Shown here piece after piece: positions 8,059 through 17,681 of a stretch of DNA of 64,000 nucleotides. The notes below the pieces were generated by a model, which made no database searches, had not been told where the DNA came from, and worked only from the letters and a program-made list of their open reading frames with translations. Origin of the DNA: Raineyella antarctica (GTDB lineage: Bacteria; Actinomycetota; Actinomycetes; Propionibacteriales; Propionibacteriaceae); NCBI RefSeq assembly GCF_900092135.1, contig NZ_FMYF01000005.1, positions 1 through 64,000 on the forward strand. Reading direction: 5' to 3'. The position numbers were made by a program, and so were the translations under genes. The number at the start of each line of letters is the position of its first letter. The stretch's first letter is position 1.

Positions 8059-10317
8059 TCAGCCCTGGACCCGGTAGACGTCGTAGACGCCCGGAACACG
8101 CCGGATCGCGTTCAGCACGTGGTCCAGGTGGGTCGGGTCGGGCGTCTCGAAGGTGAGGGTGGTCTTCGCCGTCTGGTCCCGGCGCGTGTTGACGCTGGCC
8201 GCGCTGATCGAGATGTGCTCCTCCGCGATCGACCGGGTGATGTCGGACAGCAGGCCGTTGCGGTCCAGCGCCAGGATCTGCACGGTGACCAGGAAGCTGC
8301 TGGCCGAGGTCGGAGCCCACGAGACGTCGACGATGCGCTCGGGCGAGTTCTCCACCAGGTCCAGCGCATTGCTGCAGTCGCGGCGGTGCACCGAGACACC
8401 GGACGCGCGGGTGATGAAACCGAGGATGTCGTCACCGGGGACCGGCGTGCAGCACCGGGCCAGCTTCACCCACAGGCCCTTGTCTCCGTCCACCATCACC
8501 CCGGTCTCGGAGGACGACGGGACGGTCCTGGGGCGGCGCAGGACGATCGAGTCCTCGCTGGTCTCGTCGGCCACCTCCTCCGGTCCGCCGGCGATCTCGA
8601 CCAGCCGCTGGCACACCGCCTGCGGCGACACCGAGCCGTCGCCCACCGCCTTGTAGAGGCTGTTGACGTCGGCGACGCGGAAGTACGCCGCGACCTCGGT
8701 CAGGTGCTCGATGGTGAGCAGGCGCTGCATCGGCATGTCCATCCGGCGCATCTGCCGGGCCAGGGACTCCTTGCCGCCCTCGATCGCCTCGTCGCGCCGC
8801 TCCCGGCTGAAGTACTGGCGGATCTTGGCGCGGGCGCGCGGGCTGGCGACGAAGTTCATCCAGTCCCGGGAGGGGCCGGCCCCCTCGGCCTTGGAGGTCA
8901 GGATCTCGACCCGGTCGCCGGTCTGCAGCTTCGACTCCAGCGGGACCAGCCGGCCGTTGACGCGTGCGCCGATGCAGCGGTGCCCGACCTCGGTGTGCAC
9001 CAGGTAGGCGAAGTCGACCGGGGTCGCTCCGACCGGGAGGGTCAGCATGTCGCCCTTGGGCGTGTACACGATGACCTCGTCGGCGTTGATCGAGAAGAGC
9101 AGGTCGTCGAGGAACTCCTCGGGGTCCTCCGTCTCGCGCTGCCACTGGTTGAGCGCCCGTACCCAGGTCAGCTCGCTGGGGTCGGACCGGTCGCCCTTGC
9201 CCTCCTTGTACTTCCAGTGGGCAGCGACGCCGTAGTCGGCGCGGCGGTGCATCTCCCAGGTCCGGATCTGGAACTCGACCGGGGATCCCTCCGGACCGCG
9301 CACCGTGGTGTGGAGCGACTGGTACATGTTGTACTTCGGCATCGCGATGTAGTCCTTGAACCGCCCGGGCAGCGGGTTCCACTGCGAGTGCAGCACCCCC
9401 AGCGCGCCGTAGCAGTCCTGGATCGAGTCGACGATGATGCGCAGCGCGACCAGGTCGTAGATGTCGTCGAACGAGCGTCCCCGCACCACCATCTTCTGGT
9501 AGATCGAGTAGTAGTGCTTCGGCCGGCCCGTGACTGTCGCGCGGATCCCGGCCTGGCGCAGGTCGTTGTCCACGATCTCGGTGACCTGCTTGAGGAACTT
9601 CTCCCGGGAGGGTGCGCGCTGGGCGACCAGGTGCACGATCTCGTCGTACAGCTTGGGCTGCATGGTGGAGAACGCCAGGTCCTCCAGCTCCCACTTGATC
9701 GTGTTCATGCCGAGCCGGTGCGCCAGCGGCGCGTAGACCTCGAGGGTCTCCTCGGCGATCCGGTTCTGCTTGTCGGGTCGCAGGTAGTGCAGCGTCCGCA
9801 TGTTGTGCAGGCGGTCGGCGAGCTTGATCACCAGGACCCGGATGTCCTGGCTCATGTTGACGATCATCTTGCGCAGCGTCTCGGCCTTGGCCGAGGAACC
9901 GTACGTCACCTTGTCCAGCTTGGTGACCCCGTCCACCAGCAGCGCGACGGTGGGACCGAAGTCTGCCGTCAGCTGGGCGAGGGTGTAGTCGGTGTCCTCC
10001 ACCGTGTCGTGCAGCAGCCCGGCACAGATCGTGTCCTCGGCCGCACCGAACTCGGCCAGGATCGTCGCCACCGCCAGTGGGTGGGTGATGTACGGGTCAC
10101 CGCTCTTGCGCTTCTGGCCGGAGTGGAAGTGTGCAGCGGTCACGTAGGCGCGCTCGACCAGCTGGAGGTTCGCCTTGGGGTGGCTGGCCCGGATCGCCTG
10201 GAACAGGGGGTCCAGGACGTTCGGCTGCTGGGGCTTGGTGCCCAGGCGTGCCAAGCGCTGGCGCATCGAGAGGCGCGGCGCATCGCCCAGTGCGACGGGC
10301 AACGTGTCGTCGGACAT
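8059..10317 (-). CDS. relA: Bifunctional (p)ppGpp synthetase/hydrolase (RSH family)
   Basis: Long RelA/SpoT homologue, 752 residues, that makes and degrades (p)ppGpp in the stringent response. The hydrolase HD domain shows AGLLHDTVEDTDYT with an intact HDxxED motif (about 97-105). The synthetase domain has GRPKHYYSIYQKM and a substrate loop YNMYQSLHTTV. A TGS domain follows (IVYTPKGDMLTLPVGATPVD). A C-terminal ACT domain (about 675-750) ends the protein. The presence of both intact active sites argues for a bifunctional enzyme. ATG 10317 is preferred to GTG 10332 because GAGGAGG lies at proper spacing. It follows apt as in most actinobacteria. Confidence 0.96.
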   Translation of the reverse strand: MSDDTLPVALGDAPRLSMRQRLARLGTKPQQPNVLDPLFQAIRASHPKANLQLVERAYVTAAHFHSGQKRKSGDPYITHPLAVATILAEFGAAEDTICAGLLHDTVEDTDYTLAQLTADFGPTVALLVDGVTKLDKVTYGSSAKAETLRKMIVNMSQDIRVLVIKLADRLHNMRTLHYLRPDKQNRIAEETLEVYAPLAHRLGMNTIKWELEDLAFSTMQPKLYDEIVHLVAQRAPSREKFLKQVTEIVDNDLRQAGIRATVTGRPKHYYSIYQKMVVRGRSFDDIYDLVALRIIVDSIQDCYGALGVLHSQWNPLPGRFKDYIAMPKYNMYQSLHTTVRGPEGSPVEFQIRTWEMHRRADYGVAAHWKYKEGKGDRSDPSELTWVRALNQWQRETEDPEEFLDDLLFSINADEVIVYTPKGDMLTLPVGATPVDFAYLVHTEVGHRCIGARVNGRLVPLESKLQTGDRVEILTSKAEGAGPSRDWMNFVASPRARAKIRQYFSRERRDEAIEGGKESLARQMRRMDMPMQRLLTIEHLTEVAAYFRVADVNSLYKAVGDGSVSPQAVCQRLVEIAGGPEEVADETSEDSIVLRRPRTVPSSSETGVMVDGDKGLWVKLARCCTPVPGDDILGFITRASGVSVHRRDCSNALDLVENSPERIVDVSWAPTSASSFLVTVQILALDRNGLLSDITRSIAEEHISISAASVNTRRDQTAKTTLTFETPDPTHLDHVLNAIRRVPGVYDVYRVQG

Positions 10318-10354
10318 GCTCGGCCTCCTCACGGTGCATCCGCGTATTGGCGGA

Positions 10355-10360
10355 ATTCTA
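10355..10360 (-). promoter_or_regulatory. -10 box TAGAAT of relA
   Basis: TAGAAT on the minus strand in the 100-nt apt-relA gap, with a leader of about 30 nt before the GAGGAGG ribosome binding site. A CGTACG lies at 10384-10389, near the -35 position. Confidence 0.45.
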
Positions 10361-10417
10361 GTCCCCCGAGCGCAGATCTCCCCCGTACGGCCCGGATCTG
10401 ACCGAGGAGCGGGACGG

Positions 10418-10990
10418 TCAGCCCTCGACCGTCACCAGGGCGGTGATCGCCGTCTCGCCCAGACCGGCCTCCGCCAGCCGGCGGTGCGGCTCCAGGAAAG
10501 CGAGCTCCATCACCACCGCCACGTGGACCAGCTCGGCGCCGAGACGCCGGATCAGTTCGGCGGTGGCCGCCAGGGTGCCGCCGGTGGCCAGCACGTCGTC
10601 GACCACCAGCACCCGCGATCCGGGCTTGATCGCGTCGGTGTGGATCGTCAGCGTCTCACTGCCGTACTCCAGGTCGTAGCTGACCTCGTACGTCGCGGCG
10701 GGCAGCTTGCCGGGCTTGCGGACGGGCACGAAACCCGCCCCCAGCGCGACGGCGACCGGGGCACCGACGATGAATCCCCGCGCCTCCATACCGACCACCA
10801 CGTCGATGGCGGGCGGGGCCGCCGCGACCAGTTCGTCGACGGTGGCCCGGAAGCCCTCCGCGGAGCCGAGCAGCGGGGTGATGTCCTTGAACCCGACCCC
10901 CTGCTGGGGGAAGTCCGGGATGTCGCGGATCAGCGAGGCGATCAACCTGCGGTTCTCCGCCGAGGTGCGGGCAGGCACTGCGGTGGTCAT
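10418..10990 (-). CDS. apt: Adenine phosphoribosyltransferase
   Basis: Purine salvage enzyme that converts adenine plus PRPP to AMP. It has 190 residues, the normal length. The hood region reads IRDIPDFPQQGVGFKDITPLL and the PRPP-binding motif is VLVVDDVLATGGTLAA (about 125-140). The flexible loop precedes a short helical C-terminus. ATG start with GAGGAA upstream. It lies between relA and secF, the conserved actinobacterial order. The 23-nt gap to secF suggests one operon running secD-secF-apt, with relA probably also served by its own promoter. Confidence 0.96.
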   Translation of the reverse strand: MTTAVPARTSAENRRLIASLIRDIPDFPQQGVGFKDITPLLGSAEGFRATVDELVAAAPPAIDVVVGMEARGFIVGAPVAVALGAGFVPVRKPGKLPAATYEVSYDLEYGSETLTIHTDAIKPGSRVLVVDDVLATGGTLAATAELIRRLGAELVHVAVVMELAFLEPHRRLAEAGLGETAITALVTVEG

Positions 10991-11013
10991 GGTTCCTCGA
11001 TCTCCTCGGACGC

Positions 11014-12141
11014 TCAGTGCTCGGTCCGGCGCTGGCTGCGCGGGCGGTGCTCGGGCTGGTGGCGGACGCCGTGATGGACGTGGTCGGTCACGTCGACAGC
11101 CACAGTGACCGGTGAGGGGCTGGAGGTGACCAGGGCCGCCTCCTGTTCGGCCCGGAGCTGCCGCTCCTCGTCCCGGGCCAAACGGGAACGCCAGTCGGCC
11201 ATCTGCGAGGTGCGCTCCTTCATGTCCACCAGCAGCGAGGTGGCGATGTAGATGGAGGAGTAGGCGCCGGCGATCATGCCGACGACCATGGCCAGCGACA
11301 GGTCCTTGATCGGGCCGGTGCCCAGCACCCAGATGCCGGCGACCAGCAGCGCCACGATCGGCAGCACGCCGATGATGGTGGTGTTGATCGACCGCAGCAG
11401 GACCTCGTTGAGGCTCCGGTTCGCAGCCCGCGTGTAGGTCTCCTTGCGTACGCCCAGGTCCCGGACGTTCTCCCGGACCCGGTCGAAGACGACCATCGTG
11501 TCGTAGAGGGAGTAGCCGAGGATGGTGAGCAGTGCGGTCAGGGTCGCCGGGGTGACGGAGAAGCCGACCCAGGCGTAGACCCCGACGGTGACGACCAGGT
11601 CGTGCAGCACCGCCGCGATCGCCGCGACCGCCATTCGCCAGTCACGGAAGTACACCGCGATCAGCAGACCTACCAGGACCAGGAAGACGCTCAGTGCGAT
11701 GATGCCCTTCTGGGTGATCTGCTTGCCCCAGGAGGCGCCGATCAGGCTGTAGGACACCTGGTCGGGTGATACCCCGGCCCAGGACCCGAGGGCCTGGCGG
11801 ATCTCGGTGACCTCGGGGCTGGTCAGCGCGCGGGTCTGCACGTTGACGGTGTTGGCACCGATGGTCGTGACGGTGATCTCGTTCAGCTCGGGGATGCTCA
11901 GCTTCTCGATGGCGGCGCGCGCGTCGTTGACGGAGGTGTCGGTGACGGCGTACGGCACCCTGAACTCCGAGCCGCCCCGGAACTCGATGCTGAGGTTCAG
12001 GCCACGGACCAGCACCCCGAGGATGCAGATCGCCAGGACCACGGCGCTGATCACGTACCAGCGCCGGCGGTGGGCCATGACGTCGTAGACGTTCTCGCCG
12101 TGCGACAGCCGAACGAGCTTGCCCAACAGGCCGCCCATCAT
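11014..12141 (-). CDS. secF: Protein translocase subunit SecF
   Basis: Partner of SecD in the SecDF proton-driven accessory complex of the Sec translocon. It has 375 residues: one N-terminal membrane segment, the extracytoplasmic P4 domain (about 65-150), then five membrane segments. Hallmarks are the GGSEFRVPY-type block after TM1 and GYSLYDTMVVFDRVREN in the TM4-TM5 region (about 210-226), which carries the conserved Asp/Arg. The C-terminal tail is basic and His/Arg-rich (HHGVRHQPEHRPRSQRR). The ATG overlaps the secD stop in an ATGA, so translation is probably coupled. Confidence 0.96.
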   Translation of the reverse strand: MMGGLLGKLVRLSHGENVYDVMAHRRRWYVISAVVLAICILGVLVRGLNLSIEFRGGSEFRVPYAVTDTSVNDARAAIEKLSIPELNEITVTTIGANTVNVQTRALTSPEVTEIRQALGSWAGVSPDQVSYSLIGASWGKQITQKGIIALSVFLVLVGLLIAVYFRDWRMAVAAIAAVLHDLVVTVGVYAWVGFSVTPATLTALLTILGYSLYDTMVVFDRVRENVRDLGVRKETYTRAANRSLNEVLLRSINTTIIGVLPIVALLVAGIWVLGTGPIKDLSLAMVVGMIAGAYSSIYIATSLLVDMKERTSQMADWRSRLARDEERQLRAEQEAALVTSSPSPVTVAVDVTDHVHHGVRHQPEHRPRSQRRTEH

Positions 12142-13919
12142 GCCTCCTCGGTGGTGGGAACAGAGTTGGTGACAGGAGCGCTGGCGACAGGAGCGCTGGC
12201 GACAGGGCTGCTGGTCGCGACACGGCTGGTGGCAGGAGCGGCATCGCGCGGGCGCCGCCGGCTGGTGGGCAGCCGCTCGACACCGATCGAGGCCGGTTCC
12301 AGCCCCGAGCCACGCCGTCCCTCACCGAAGTACCGGGTCCGCATCAGCAGCGTCATCACCGGCTTGGTGAACAGGAAGGTCACCACCAGGTCGATGATCG
12401 TGGCCAGCCCGAGGATGAAGGCGAACCCGCGGACCGCGCCGATGGAGAGGATGAACAGCACCAGGGCGCTGAGCAGCTGCACCCCGTCGGAGATCAGGAT
12501 CGTCCCGCGGGCCTTCTCCCAGCCGGACTCGACCGCGGAGCGGATCGTACGTCCGGACCGCACCTCGTCCTTGATCCGCTCGAAGAAGATGATGAAGGAG
12601 TCGGCCGTGACGCCGATGCCGACGATGGCACCCGCCACACCGGGCAGGTTGGTCGCGACACCGAGGCCCTGCCCCAGCAGCACCATCAGGGAGTACGTCA
12701 TCACCGCCGCCAGGGCGATCGTCGCGATGACGATCCAGGACAGGGTGCGGTACATGGCGACCGCGAAGGCCGCCACGAGGATCAGGCCGAGCAGTCCCGC
12801 GATCAGGGCGCCGCGCAGCTGCTCACCGCCCAGGACCGGGGAGACCGTGTCGACCGAGTCGATCGTCAGGGCGAGCGGCAGGGCGCCGTACTTGAGCACG
12901 GAGGCCAGGCTCTGGGCCGATTCCTGGGTGAAGCCCTGGGAGCCTCCGTCGATCTGGGCGCGGCCGTTCGGGATCACCTCGTTCACCTGCGGAGCCGACA
13001 CGACCCGACCGTCCAGGACGATCGCGAACTGCTTGGTCGGCACGCCCTGGGCGAGCTGGGCGGTGGCGTCGGCGAACAGGCGGGCGCCCTCGGAGTTGAA
13101 GTCCATCGTGACGACCCACTGCAGCTGTCCCTGGGGGATGCCCGCGCTGGCGGTCTGCACCTGCTGGCCGCTGACCACCGTCGGACCGAGCAGGTACTTG
13201 GCCGTGCCCTCGCGGTCACAGGTCATCAGCGGCTGGTCGGCGACGTCGTTGACCGGGTCACCACAGTGGTAGGCGGCGAAGTTCGCAACTGCCTGCTGGT
13301 CCGGCTGCCAGGTCAGTGCCTTGTCCTGCGGCACGCCCTTGCCCGCCACCGACGGGTAGGGCGACGGCGCAACGCTGGGCTTCGCCGGGGCCGCCGGAGC
13401 GGTCGGCAGGTTGTTGGCCTTCGGCGTGGTCGAGGCCTGCGGAACCACCGAGGCCTGCGGGGCCGTGCTGCCGGACCCGGCCTGCGGCGTCGCGCCCGGG
13501 CTGGGGGTGGCCGCCGGGACGGCGATCGGCTCGGCGTAGTAGACGACTCGGAAGTTCAACAGGGCCGTCTGGCCCACCATGTCCCGCAACCGGTCCTGGC
13601 TGACGTTCGGAACGCTGACAGTGATCTGGTTGTTGTTCGCCGTGGTGACCTCGGACTCGCCGACGCCGAGGCTGTCGACGCGCTGCTGGAGGATCGTACG
13701 GGCCTGCTCCAGGCTCGCCTTGTCGACCTGTCCCCCGCCGGTGGAATTGGACGCGGTCAGCGTGATGGTGGTGCCGCCCCGCAGGTCGAGGCCCAGCTTG
13801 GGCACCCAGCTCCCGCTCGCAGCCATCCCGCCGACCATCGCGGCAATTGCCACGAAGAGGGCCAGCAGCGGTCGCCAGGGATGGACGGGATGGGACGATC
13901 GTCGGTTCGTCGATGCCAT
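12138..13919 (-). CDS. secD: Protein translocase subunit SecD
   Basis: SecD, 593 residues, with N-terminal TM1, the large extracytoplasmic P1 domain, and five C-terminal TMs. Signatures are LGLDLRGGTTITLTA near residue 42, the P1-head motif MDFNSEGARLFADAT and VAGAIVGIGVTADSFIIFFERIKDE in the membrane part (about 445-469). A Pro/Ala/Ser/Gln-rich low-complexity insert of about 60 residues (roughly 136-196) interrupts P1. The cytoplasmic tail has a short repeat (VASAPVASAP) encoded by tandem 15-nt units. It follows yajC in the conserved order and overlaps secF by 4 nt. Confidence 0.96.
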   Translation of the reverse strand: MASTNRRSSHPVHPWRPLLALFVAIAAMVGGMAASGSWVPKLGLDLRGGTTITLTASNSTGGGQVDKASLEQARTILQQRVDSLGVGESEVTTANNNQITVSVPNVSQDRLRDMVGQTALLNFRVVYYAEPIAVPAATPSPGATPQAGSGSTAPQASVVPQASTTPKANNLPTAPAAPAKPSVAPSPYPSVAGKGVPQDKALTWQPDQQAVANFAAYHCGDPVNDVADQPLMTCDREGTAKYLLGPTVVSGQQVQTASAGIPQGQLQWVVTMDFNSEGARLFADATAQLAQGVPTKQFAIVLDGRVVSAPQVNEVIPNGRAQIDGGSQGFTQESAQSLASVLKYGALPLALTIDSVDTVSPVLGGEQLRGALIAGLLGLILVAAFAVAMYRTLSWIVIATIALAAVMTYSLMVLLGQGLGVATNLPGVAGAIVGIGVTADSFIIFFERIKDEVRSGRTIRSAVESGWEKARGTILISDGVQLLSALVLFILSIGAVRGFAFILGLATIIDLVVTFLFTKPVMTLLMRTRYFGEGRRGSGLEPASIGVERLPTSRRRPRDAAPATSRVATSSPVASAPVASAPVTNSVPTTEEA

Positions 13920-13931
13920 GGGGTCCGGGGC

Positions 13932-14411
13932 TCAGGCTTTCCGGTCGTCCGGGCCGTGGAGGCGTCCGTCGGTGTCGCGATCGGTCCCGGTGGTGTCGGT
14001 CGTGTCGGTCGTGTCGGTTCCGGCTGCGGTGTCGGGCCGCTCGAGGTCCGTCCGCTCGAGATCCGTCCGCTCGACGTAGGTGTCGTCCGTCGTGTCCTCG
14101 AGGACCTCGTCAGAGGGCTCCTCGGGGTAGGCCCAGAACTCGTCGCGGCTGCGCGGCACGACGCCGGTCACCAGTCGCTTGTCGACGGTCATCACCACGC
14201 CGGGGGCGACCTCCACCCGGGCCTGGACGTCGCCCAGCTCGACCAGCGTCCCGTAGACACCGATCTGGGTCGACACGCGCGCACCGGGCTCGAGCTCGCC
14301 CATCAGGGCGGCCTGCTTCTTCTGCTGGACCCGCGCGGGGCGCACCAGCATGAAGTAGCCGAGCGCGACGAAGAGCGCGATCATCAGCAGCGTGCTCGTG
14401 GAGTTGTTCAT
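13932..14411 (-). CDS. yajC: Preprotein translocase subunit YajC
   Basis: Small SecDF-YajC accessory protein, 159 residues from ATG 14411. That start is preferred over GTG 14420 because GTGAG sits at ribosome-binding distance. A single N-terminal membrane helix (LLMIALFVALGYFMLVRPAR) is followed by QQKKQAALMGELEPGARV and the small beta domain ending VTVDKRLVTGVV-like. The last 60 residues are an unusually long acidic, low-complexity tail of Asp/Thr/Arg/Glu (DLERTDLERPD, TDTTDTTDTTGTD) encoded by short tandem DNA repeats. Most of the family is only about 85-120 residues long. It lies upstream of secD with 12 nt between. Confidence 0.92.
   Translation of the reverse strand: MNNSTSTLLMIALFVALGYFMLVRPARVQQKKQAALMGELEPGARVSTQIGVYGTLVELGDVQARVEVAPGVVMTVDKRLVTGVVPRSRDEFWAYPEEPSDEVLEDTTDDTYVERTDLERTDLERPDTAAGTDTTDTTDTTGTDRDTDGRLHGPDDRKA
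13993..14073 (-). repeat. Short in-frame tandem repeats in the yajC tail
   Basis: Two arrays: repeated GTCGGTCGT units (about 9 nt, encoding TDT) and two near-identical 15-nt TCGAGGTCCGTCCGC-type units (encoding DLERT/P). They are slippage-prone and expand the acidic tail. Confidence 0.7.
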
Positions 14412-14447
14412 GTATCTCACTTCTCGGGTCAGGGACGGACGGGGGCG

Positions 14448-14453
14448 AGTCTA
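14448..14453 (-). promoter_or_regulatory. -10 box TAGACT of yajC-secDF, overlapping the ruvB stop codon
   Basis: TAGACT contains the ruvB TAG stop. It predicts a transcript start about 25 nt before the yajC ATG, with the ribosome binding site in the leader. Confidence 0.4.
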
Positions 14454-15482
14454 GTCCCACAGGGACGGGGCCCCGGTTTCCTGGCCCGGGACGGGCAGTC
14501 CCAGGTGGGCATAGGCAGCCGGGGTGGCGACGCGTCCGCGCGGCGTGCGCATCATGAACCCGAGCCGCACCAGGAAGGGTTCGGCGACCTCCTCGACGGT
14601 GTCAGGCTCCTCGGCCACGGCGATCGCCAGGGTGGACAGCCCGACCGGACCGCCACCGAAGCGGCTGCACAGCGCGACCAGGACGGCCCGGTCGAGACGG
14701 TCCAGGCCCAGCTCGTCGACCTCGTACAGGTCGAGGGCGGCCCGGGCGGTGGCCCGGTCCACGTCACCGGTGCCGTGCACCTGGGCGTAGTCGCGGACCC
14801 GGCGCAGCAGCCGGTTGGCGATCCGGGGCGTGCCCCGGGAGCGCCGGGCGATCTCGGCGCCGGCATCGGCGTCGACCGGCACGTCGAGGACACGCGAGGA
14901 GCGCTGCACGATGTGCTCCAGCGCCTCGGGCGCGTAGAACTCAAGCTGCGCGGTCATCCCGAACCGGTCGCGCAGCGGGCCGGGCAGCAGTCCGGCCCGG
15001 GTGGTGGCACCGACCAGGGTGAAGTAGGGGATCTCGATCGGGATGGCCGTGGCGCCGGGGCCCTTGCCGACCACGACGTCGACCCGGTAGTCCTCCATCG
15101 CCAGGTAGAGCATCTCCTCGGCGGGCTTGGACATCCGGTGGATCTCGTCGAGGAAGAACACCTCGCCCTCGACCAGTCCGGACAGGATCGCCGCCAGGTC
15201 GCCGGCGTGCTGGATCGCCGGGCCGGAGGAGATCCGCAGCGGGACGCCCATCTCGGCGGCGATGATCATCGCCAGGGTCGTCTTGCCCAGCCCCGGCGGG
15301 CCGGACAGCAGGACGTGGTCGGGGGTGGTGCCGCGCTGCCGGGCGGCGGCGAGCACCAGACCGAGTTGGGCGCTGACCCGCGGCTGGCCCTCGAAATCGG
15401 TCAGCCGGCTGGGCCGCAGCGCCGCCTCGACGACACTCTCCTCGGCGAACGCGTGCGGGTCGACCGCGCCACGGTCGGTCAC
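14451..15482 (-). CDS. ruvB: Holliday junction branch migration ATPase RuvB
   Basis: AAA+ motor of RuvABC, 343 residues. Walker A is [11 protein letters not shown] (about 60-70), Walker [10 protein letters not shown], sensor 1 [11 protein letters not shown] and the arginine-finger region PLRDRFG. The C-terminal winged helix ends in [18 protein letters not shown] start with GGGAGG upstream. It lies 19 nt after ruvA in the ruvC-ruvA-ruvB order typical of actinobacteria. Confidence 0.97.
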   Translation of the reverse strand: MTDRGAVDPHAFAEESVVEAALRPSRLTDFEGQPRVSAQLGLVLAAARQRGTTPDHVLLSGPPGLGKTTLAMIIAAEMGVPLRISSGPAIQHAGDLAAILSGLVEGEVFFLDEIHRMSKPAEEMLYLAMEDYRVDVVVGKGPGATAIPIEIPYFTLVGATTRAGLLPGPLRDRFGMTAQLEFYAPEALEHIVQRSSRVLDVPVDADAGAEIARRSRGTPRIANRLLRRVRDYAQVHGTGDVDRATARAALDLYEVDELGLDRLDRAVLVALCSRFGGGPVGLSTLAIAVAEEPDTVEEVAEPFLVRLGFMMRTPRGRVATPAAYAHLGLPVPGQETGAPSLWD

Positions 15483-15501
15483 GACCGCACCACCTCCCGC
15501 T

Positions 15502-16113
15502 TCACTTGGCCAGCGACTGCAGCGCCGCCCGCATCAACTGTGCCACGCCGATCGAGGGGTCCTCGACGACGAGCGGTTCGACGGCGTCGCAGGCCAGCTC
15601 CGCCTCCTTGGCGGACCAGCCGAGCCCCTGCAGGCCTCCGGCGACCTGCTGGCGCCAGAGCGGACGCTCGTCCGCCGGGACCGACGGCCGATGGCCGACG
15701 GGGTCCACCCCGAGGCGGACGACCTTGTCCTTCAGCTCGACCAGCATCCGCTCGGCCGACTTCTTGCCGACCCCCGGCACCCGGGTCAGGGCGGCCAGGT
15801 CCTCGGCGAGGATGGCGGCCACGAACGCGGGCGGGTCGAACAGGGAGAGCACCGCCAGCGCCAGCTTGGGCCCGACGGCGTTCACCCCGAGCAGCATCTC
15901 GAAGGCCTCGCGCTCGGTCGGGTCGACGAAGCCGAACAGGGTGAAGGTCTCCTGGCGCATCTGCAGGGAGGTCTCCAGGTGGCCGCGCTCCCCCAGCCGC
16001 AGCCCGGCGAGGGCGCGGGCGGTGCACTGCACCTCCAGCCCCAGTCCGCCCAGGTCGATCACGGCGGTCGTCGCCCGGATGGCGCTCACCGTCCCGGTGA
16101 GGTGTGCGATCAC
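15502..16113 (-). CDS. ruvA: Holliday junction DNA helicase subunit RuvA
   Basis: Tetrameric junction-binding subunit, 203 residues. OB domain at 1-62 ([29 protein letters not shown]), then two helix-hairpin-helix motifs ([17 protein letters not shown] and [19 protein letters not shown]), then a linker and domain III contacting RuvB ([17 protein letters not shown]). GTG 16113 is chosen because it gives the family N-terminus and overlaps the ruvC stop as GTGA. Confidence 0.95.
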   Translation of the reverse strand: MIAHLTGTVSAIRATTAVIDLGGLGLEVQCTARALAGLRLGERGHLETSLQMRQETFTLFGFVDPTEREAFEMLLGVNAVGPKLALAVLSLFDPPAFVAAILAEDLAALTRVPGVGKKSAERMLVELKDKVVRLGVDPVGHRPSVPADERPLWRQQVAGGLQGLGWSAKEAELACDAVEPLVVEDPSIGVAQLMRAALQSLAK

Positions 16114-16676
16114 CGACCGCCCTCCTTCCATGTCGTACGTCTGTTGCCGGCGTGGTCCTGGATCGCCTGCTGCCAGCGGTTGGGTACGGCATCGCCGACG
16201 ACGATGCCGCTGCGCCACAGGTGGCACACGGCCAGGGCGACCGCGTCGGCGGCGTCCGCGGGCCTGGGCATCTCGGCCAGCCCGAGGATCCGGGCGACCA
16301 TCGTGCCGACCTGCTGCTTGTCGGCGCGGCCGGACCCGGTAACCGCCGCCTTGACCTCCGAGGGGGTGTGCAGCTGGACCGGGAGTCCGTTCCGGGCGCC
16401 CACCAGCATGGCGATGCCGGCCGCCTGGGCGGTGCCCATCACTGTCGGGCTGTTGTGCTGGGCGAAGACCTGCTCGACGGCGACCACGTCGGGCCGGTGC
16501 TCGCGCAGCTTCGCCTCGATCTCGCGCTCCAGCAGCACCAGGCGGCGTGGTGTGTCGAGGTCCGCCGGGGTGCGGAAGACCCCGACATCGACCAGGCTGC
16601 ACCGCCGGGAGCGGTCGCCGTCGATGACGCCGAAACCGCACCGGGTCAGGCCCGGATCGATGCCGAGGATTCGCAC
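16110..16676 (-). CDS. ruvC: Crossover junction endodeoxyribonuclease RuvC
   Basis: Holliday junction resolvase, 188 residues. RNase H-like fold with the first catalytic Asp in RILGIDPGLTRCGFG (residue 7), catalytic Glu in VVAVEQVF, and a C-terminal pair of Asp in ADAADAVALAVCHL. The internal HTPSEVKAAVTGSGRADKQQV motif is typical. GTG start, 14 nt downstream of yebC; GTGA overlap with ruvA. Confidence 0.96.
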   Translation of the reverse strand: MRILGIDPGLTRCGFGVIDGDRSRRCSLVDVGVFRTPADLDTPRRLVLLEREIEAKLREHRPDVVAVEQVFAQHNSPTVMGTAQAAGIAMLVGARNGLPVQLHTPSEVKAAVTGSGRADKQQVGTMVARILGLAEMPRPADAADAVALAVCHLWRSGIVVGDAVPNRWQQAIQDHAGNRRTTWKEGGR

Positions 16677-16690
16677 GCTGGGGTCGGGCC

Positions 16691-17458
16691 TCAGTCCTCG
16701 GAGAGGGAGGCCAGGGCCTCGGCGTCGGGTTCGTAGTTGCCGTAGACGTTCTGGACGTCGTCCAGGTCGTCGATGGCGTCAACCAGCTTCTCGACCTTCT
16801 CGAAGACCTCCAGGTCGACCTGCTGGAAGAAGTCGGGCACGAACTCCACCTCGGCGGAGTCGTAGTCCAGACCGGCGGCCTGGATCGCCTGGCGGACGGC
16901 GACGACCGAGTTCGGCTCGCAGATCACCCGGAACTGCTCGCCGGCATCCTGCACGTCCTCCGGGTCGGCCTCCAGGGTGGCCTCGAGCAGCTCGTCCTCG
17001 CTGATCTCCTTGCCGTCCTGCTTCTTGGCCACCGACACGACGCCCTTGCGCTGGAACATCCGCGAGGTGGATCCCGGGTCGGCGACGGTGCCGCCGTTGC
17101 GGGTGATGGCGACGCGGACGTCGGAGGCCGCGCGGTTGCGGTTGTCGGTGAGGCACTCGATCAGCAGGGCGATGCCGGCCGGGCCGTAGGCCTCGTACAT
17201 GATCGTCTCGTAGTTGACCGCATCGCTGCCCTCACCAGCGCCGCGCTTGACAGCACGGTCGATGTTGTCGTTGGGGACCGAGGACTTCTTCGCCTTCTGG
17301 ATGGCGTCGTAGAGGGTCGGGTTGCCGCCCGGGTCGCCGCCGCCGATCCGGGCAGCGACCTCGATGTTCTTGATCAGCTTGGCGAAGAGCTTGCCGCGCT
17401 TCGCGTCGATGACGGCCTTCTTGTGCTTGGTGGTGGCCCACTTGGAATGCCCACTCAT
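16691..17458 (-). CDS. yebC: YebC/PmpR family protein
   Basis: A 255-residue protein of the YebC/PmpR (TACO1) family, described as a transcriptional regulator or as a translation factor for polyproline stretches. The conserved start [20 protein letters not shown] fixes the ATG. Typical motifs are [20 protein letters not shown] and [19 protein letters not shown], and a C-terminal acidic domain ([12 protein letters not shown]). Full length. It heads the yebC-ruvC-ruvA-ruvB run as in many bacteria. Confidence 0.96.
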   Translation of the reverse strand: MSGHSKWATTKHKKAVIDAKRGKLFAKLIKNIEVAARIGGGDPGGNPTLYDAIQKAKKSSVPNDNIDRAVKRGAGEGSDAVNYETIMYEAYGPAGIALLIECLTDNRNRAASDVRVAITRNGGTVADPGSTSRMFQRKGVVSVAKKQDGKEISEDELLEATLEADPEDVQDAGEQFRVICEPNSVVAVRQAIQAAGLDYDSAEVEFVPDFFQQVDLEVFEKVEKLVDAIDDLDDVQNVYGNYEPDAEALASLSED

Positions 17459-17490
17459 GGGGTGCTCCTGTCTGTCGAACCGCCGGGGCG

Positions 17491-17676
17491 TCAGCCCCAG
17501 ATGCGGGGGTGTTCGGGGGTGGTGGGCACTGACTGTGCCCAGCGGCGGCGCCACGGTGCGGCGCCGTCCTCGACGGCCGATGCCGTCCGGCCGGTGAACC
17601 TGTCGGCCCAGCCTGCTCCGGGTTCCGGCGTCCCGCCGGGGTCCGGCACCCGTCCGCCTGCGATGTCCGTGCTCAT
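17491..17676 (-). CDS. Small hypothetical protein coupled to the LarA-fold gene
   Basis: Possible 61-residue protein, rich in Pro, Gly, Arg and Trp ([23 protein letters not shown]). No membrane segment, signal peptide or recognised domain. An upstream in-frame GTG at 17685 overlaps the stop of the preceding LarA-fold gene as GTGA, so translational coupling is possible; ATG 17676 is the more likely start. It ends 32 nt before the yebC start. It may be a genuine short gene or merely an open frame in GC-rich spacer. If real, its position suggests a link to the LarA-fold/reductase pair. Confidence 0.35.
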   Translation of the reverse strand: MSTDIAGGRVPDPGGTPEPGAGWADRFTGRTASAVEDGAAPWRRRWAQSVPTTPEHPRIWG

Positions 17677-17681
17677 CACTG

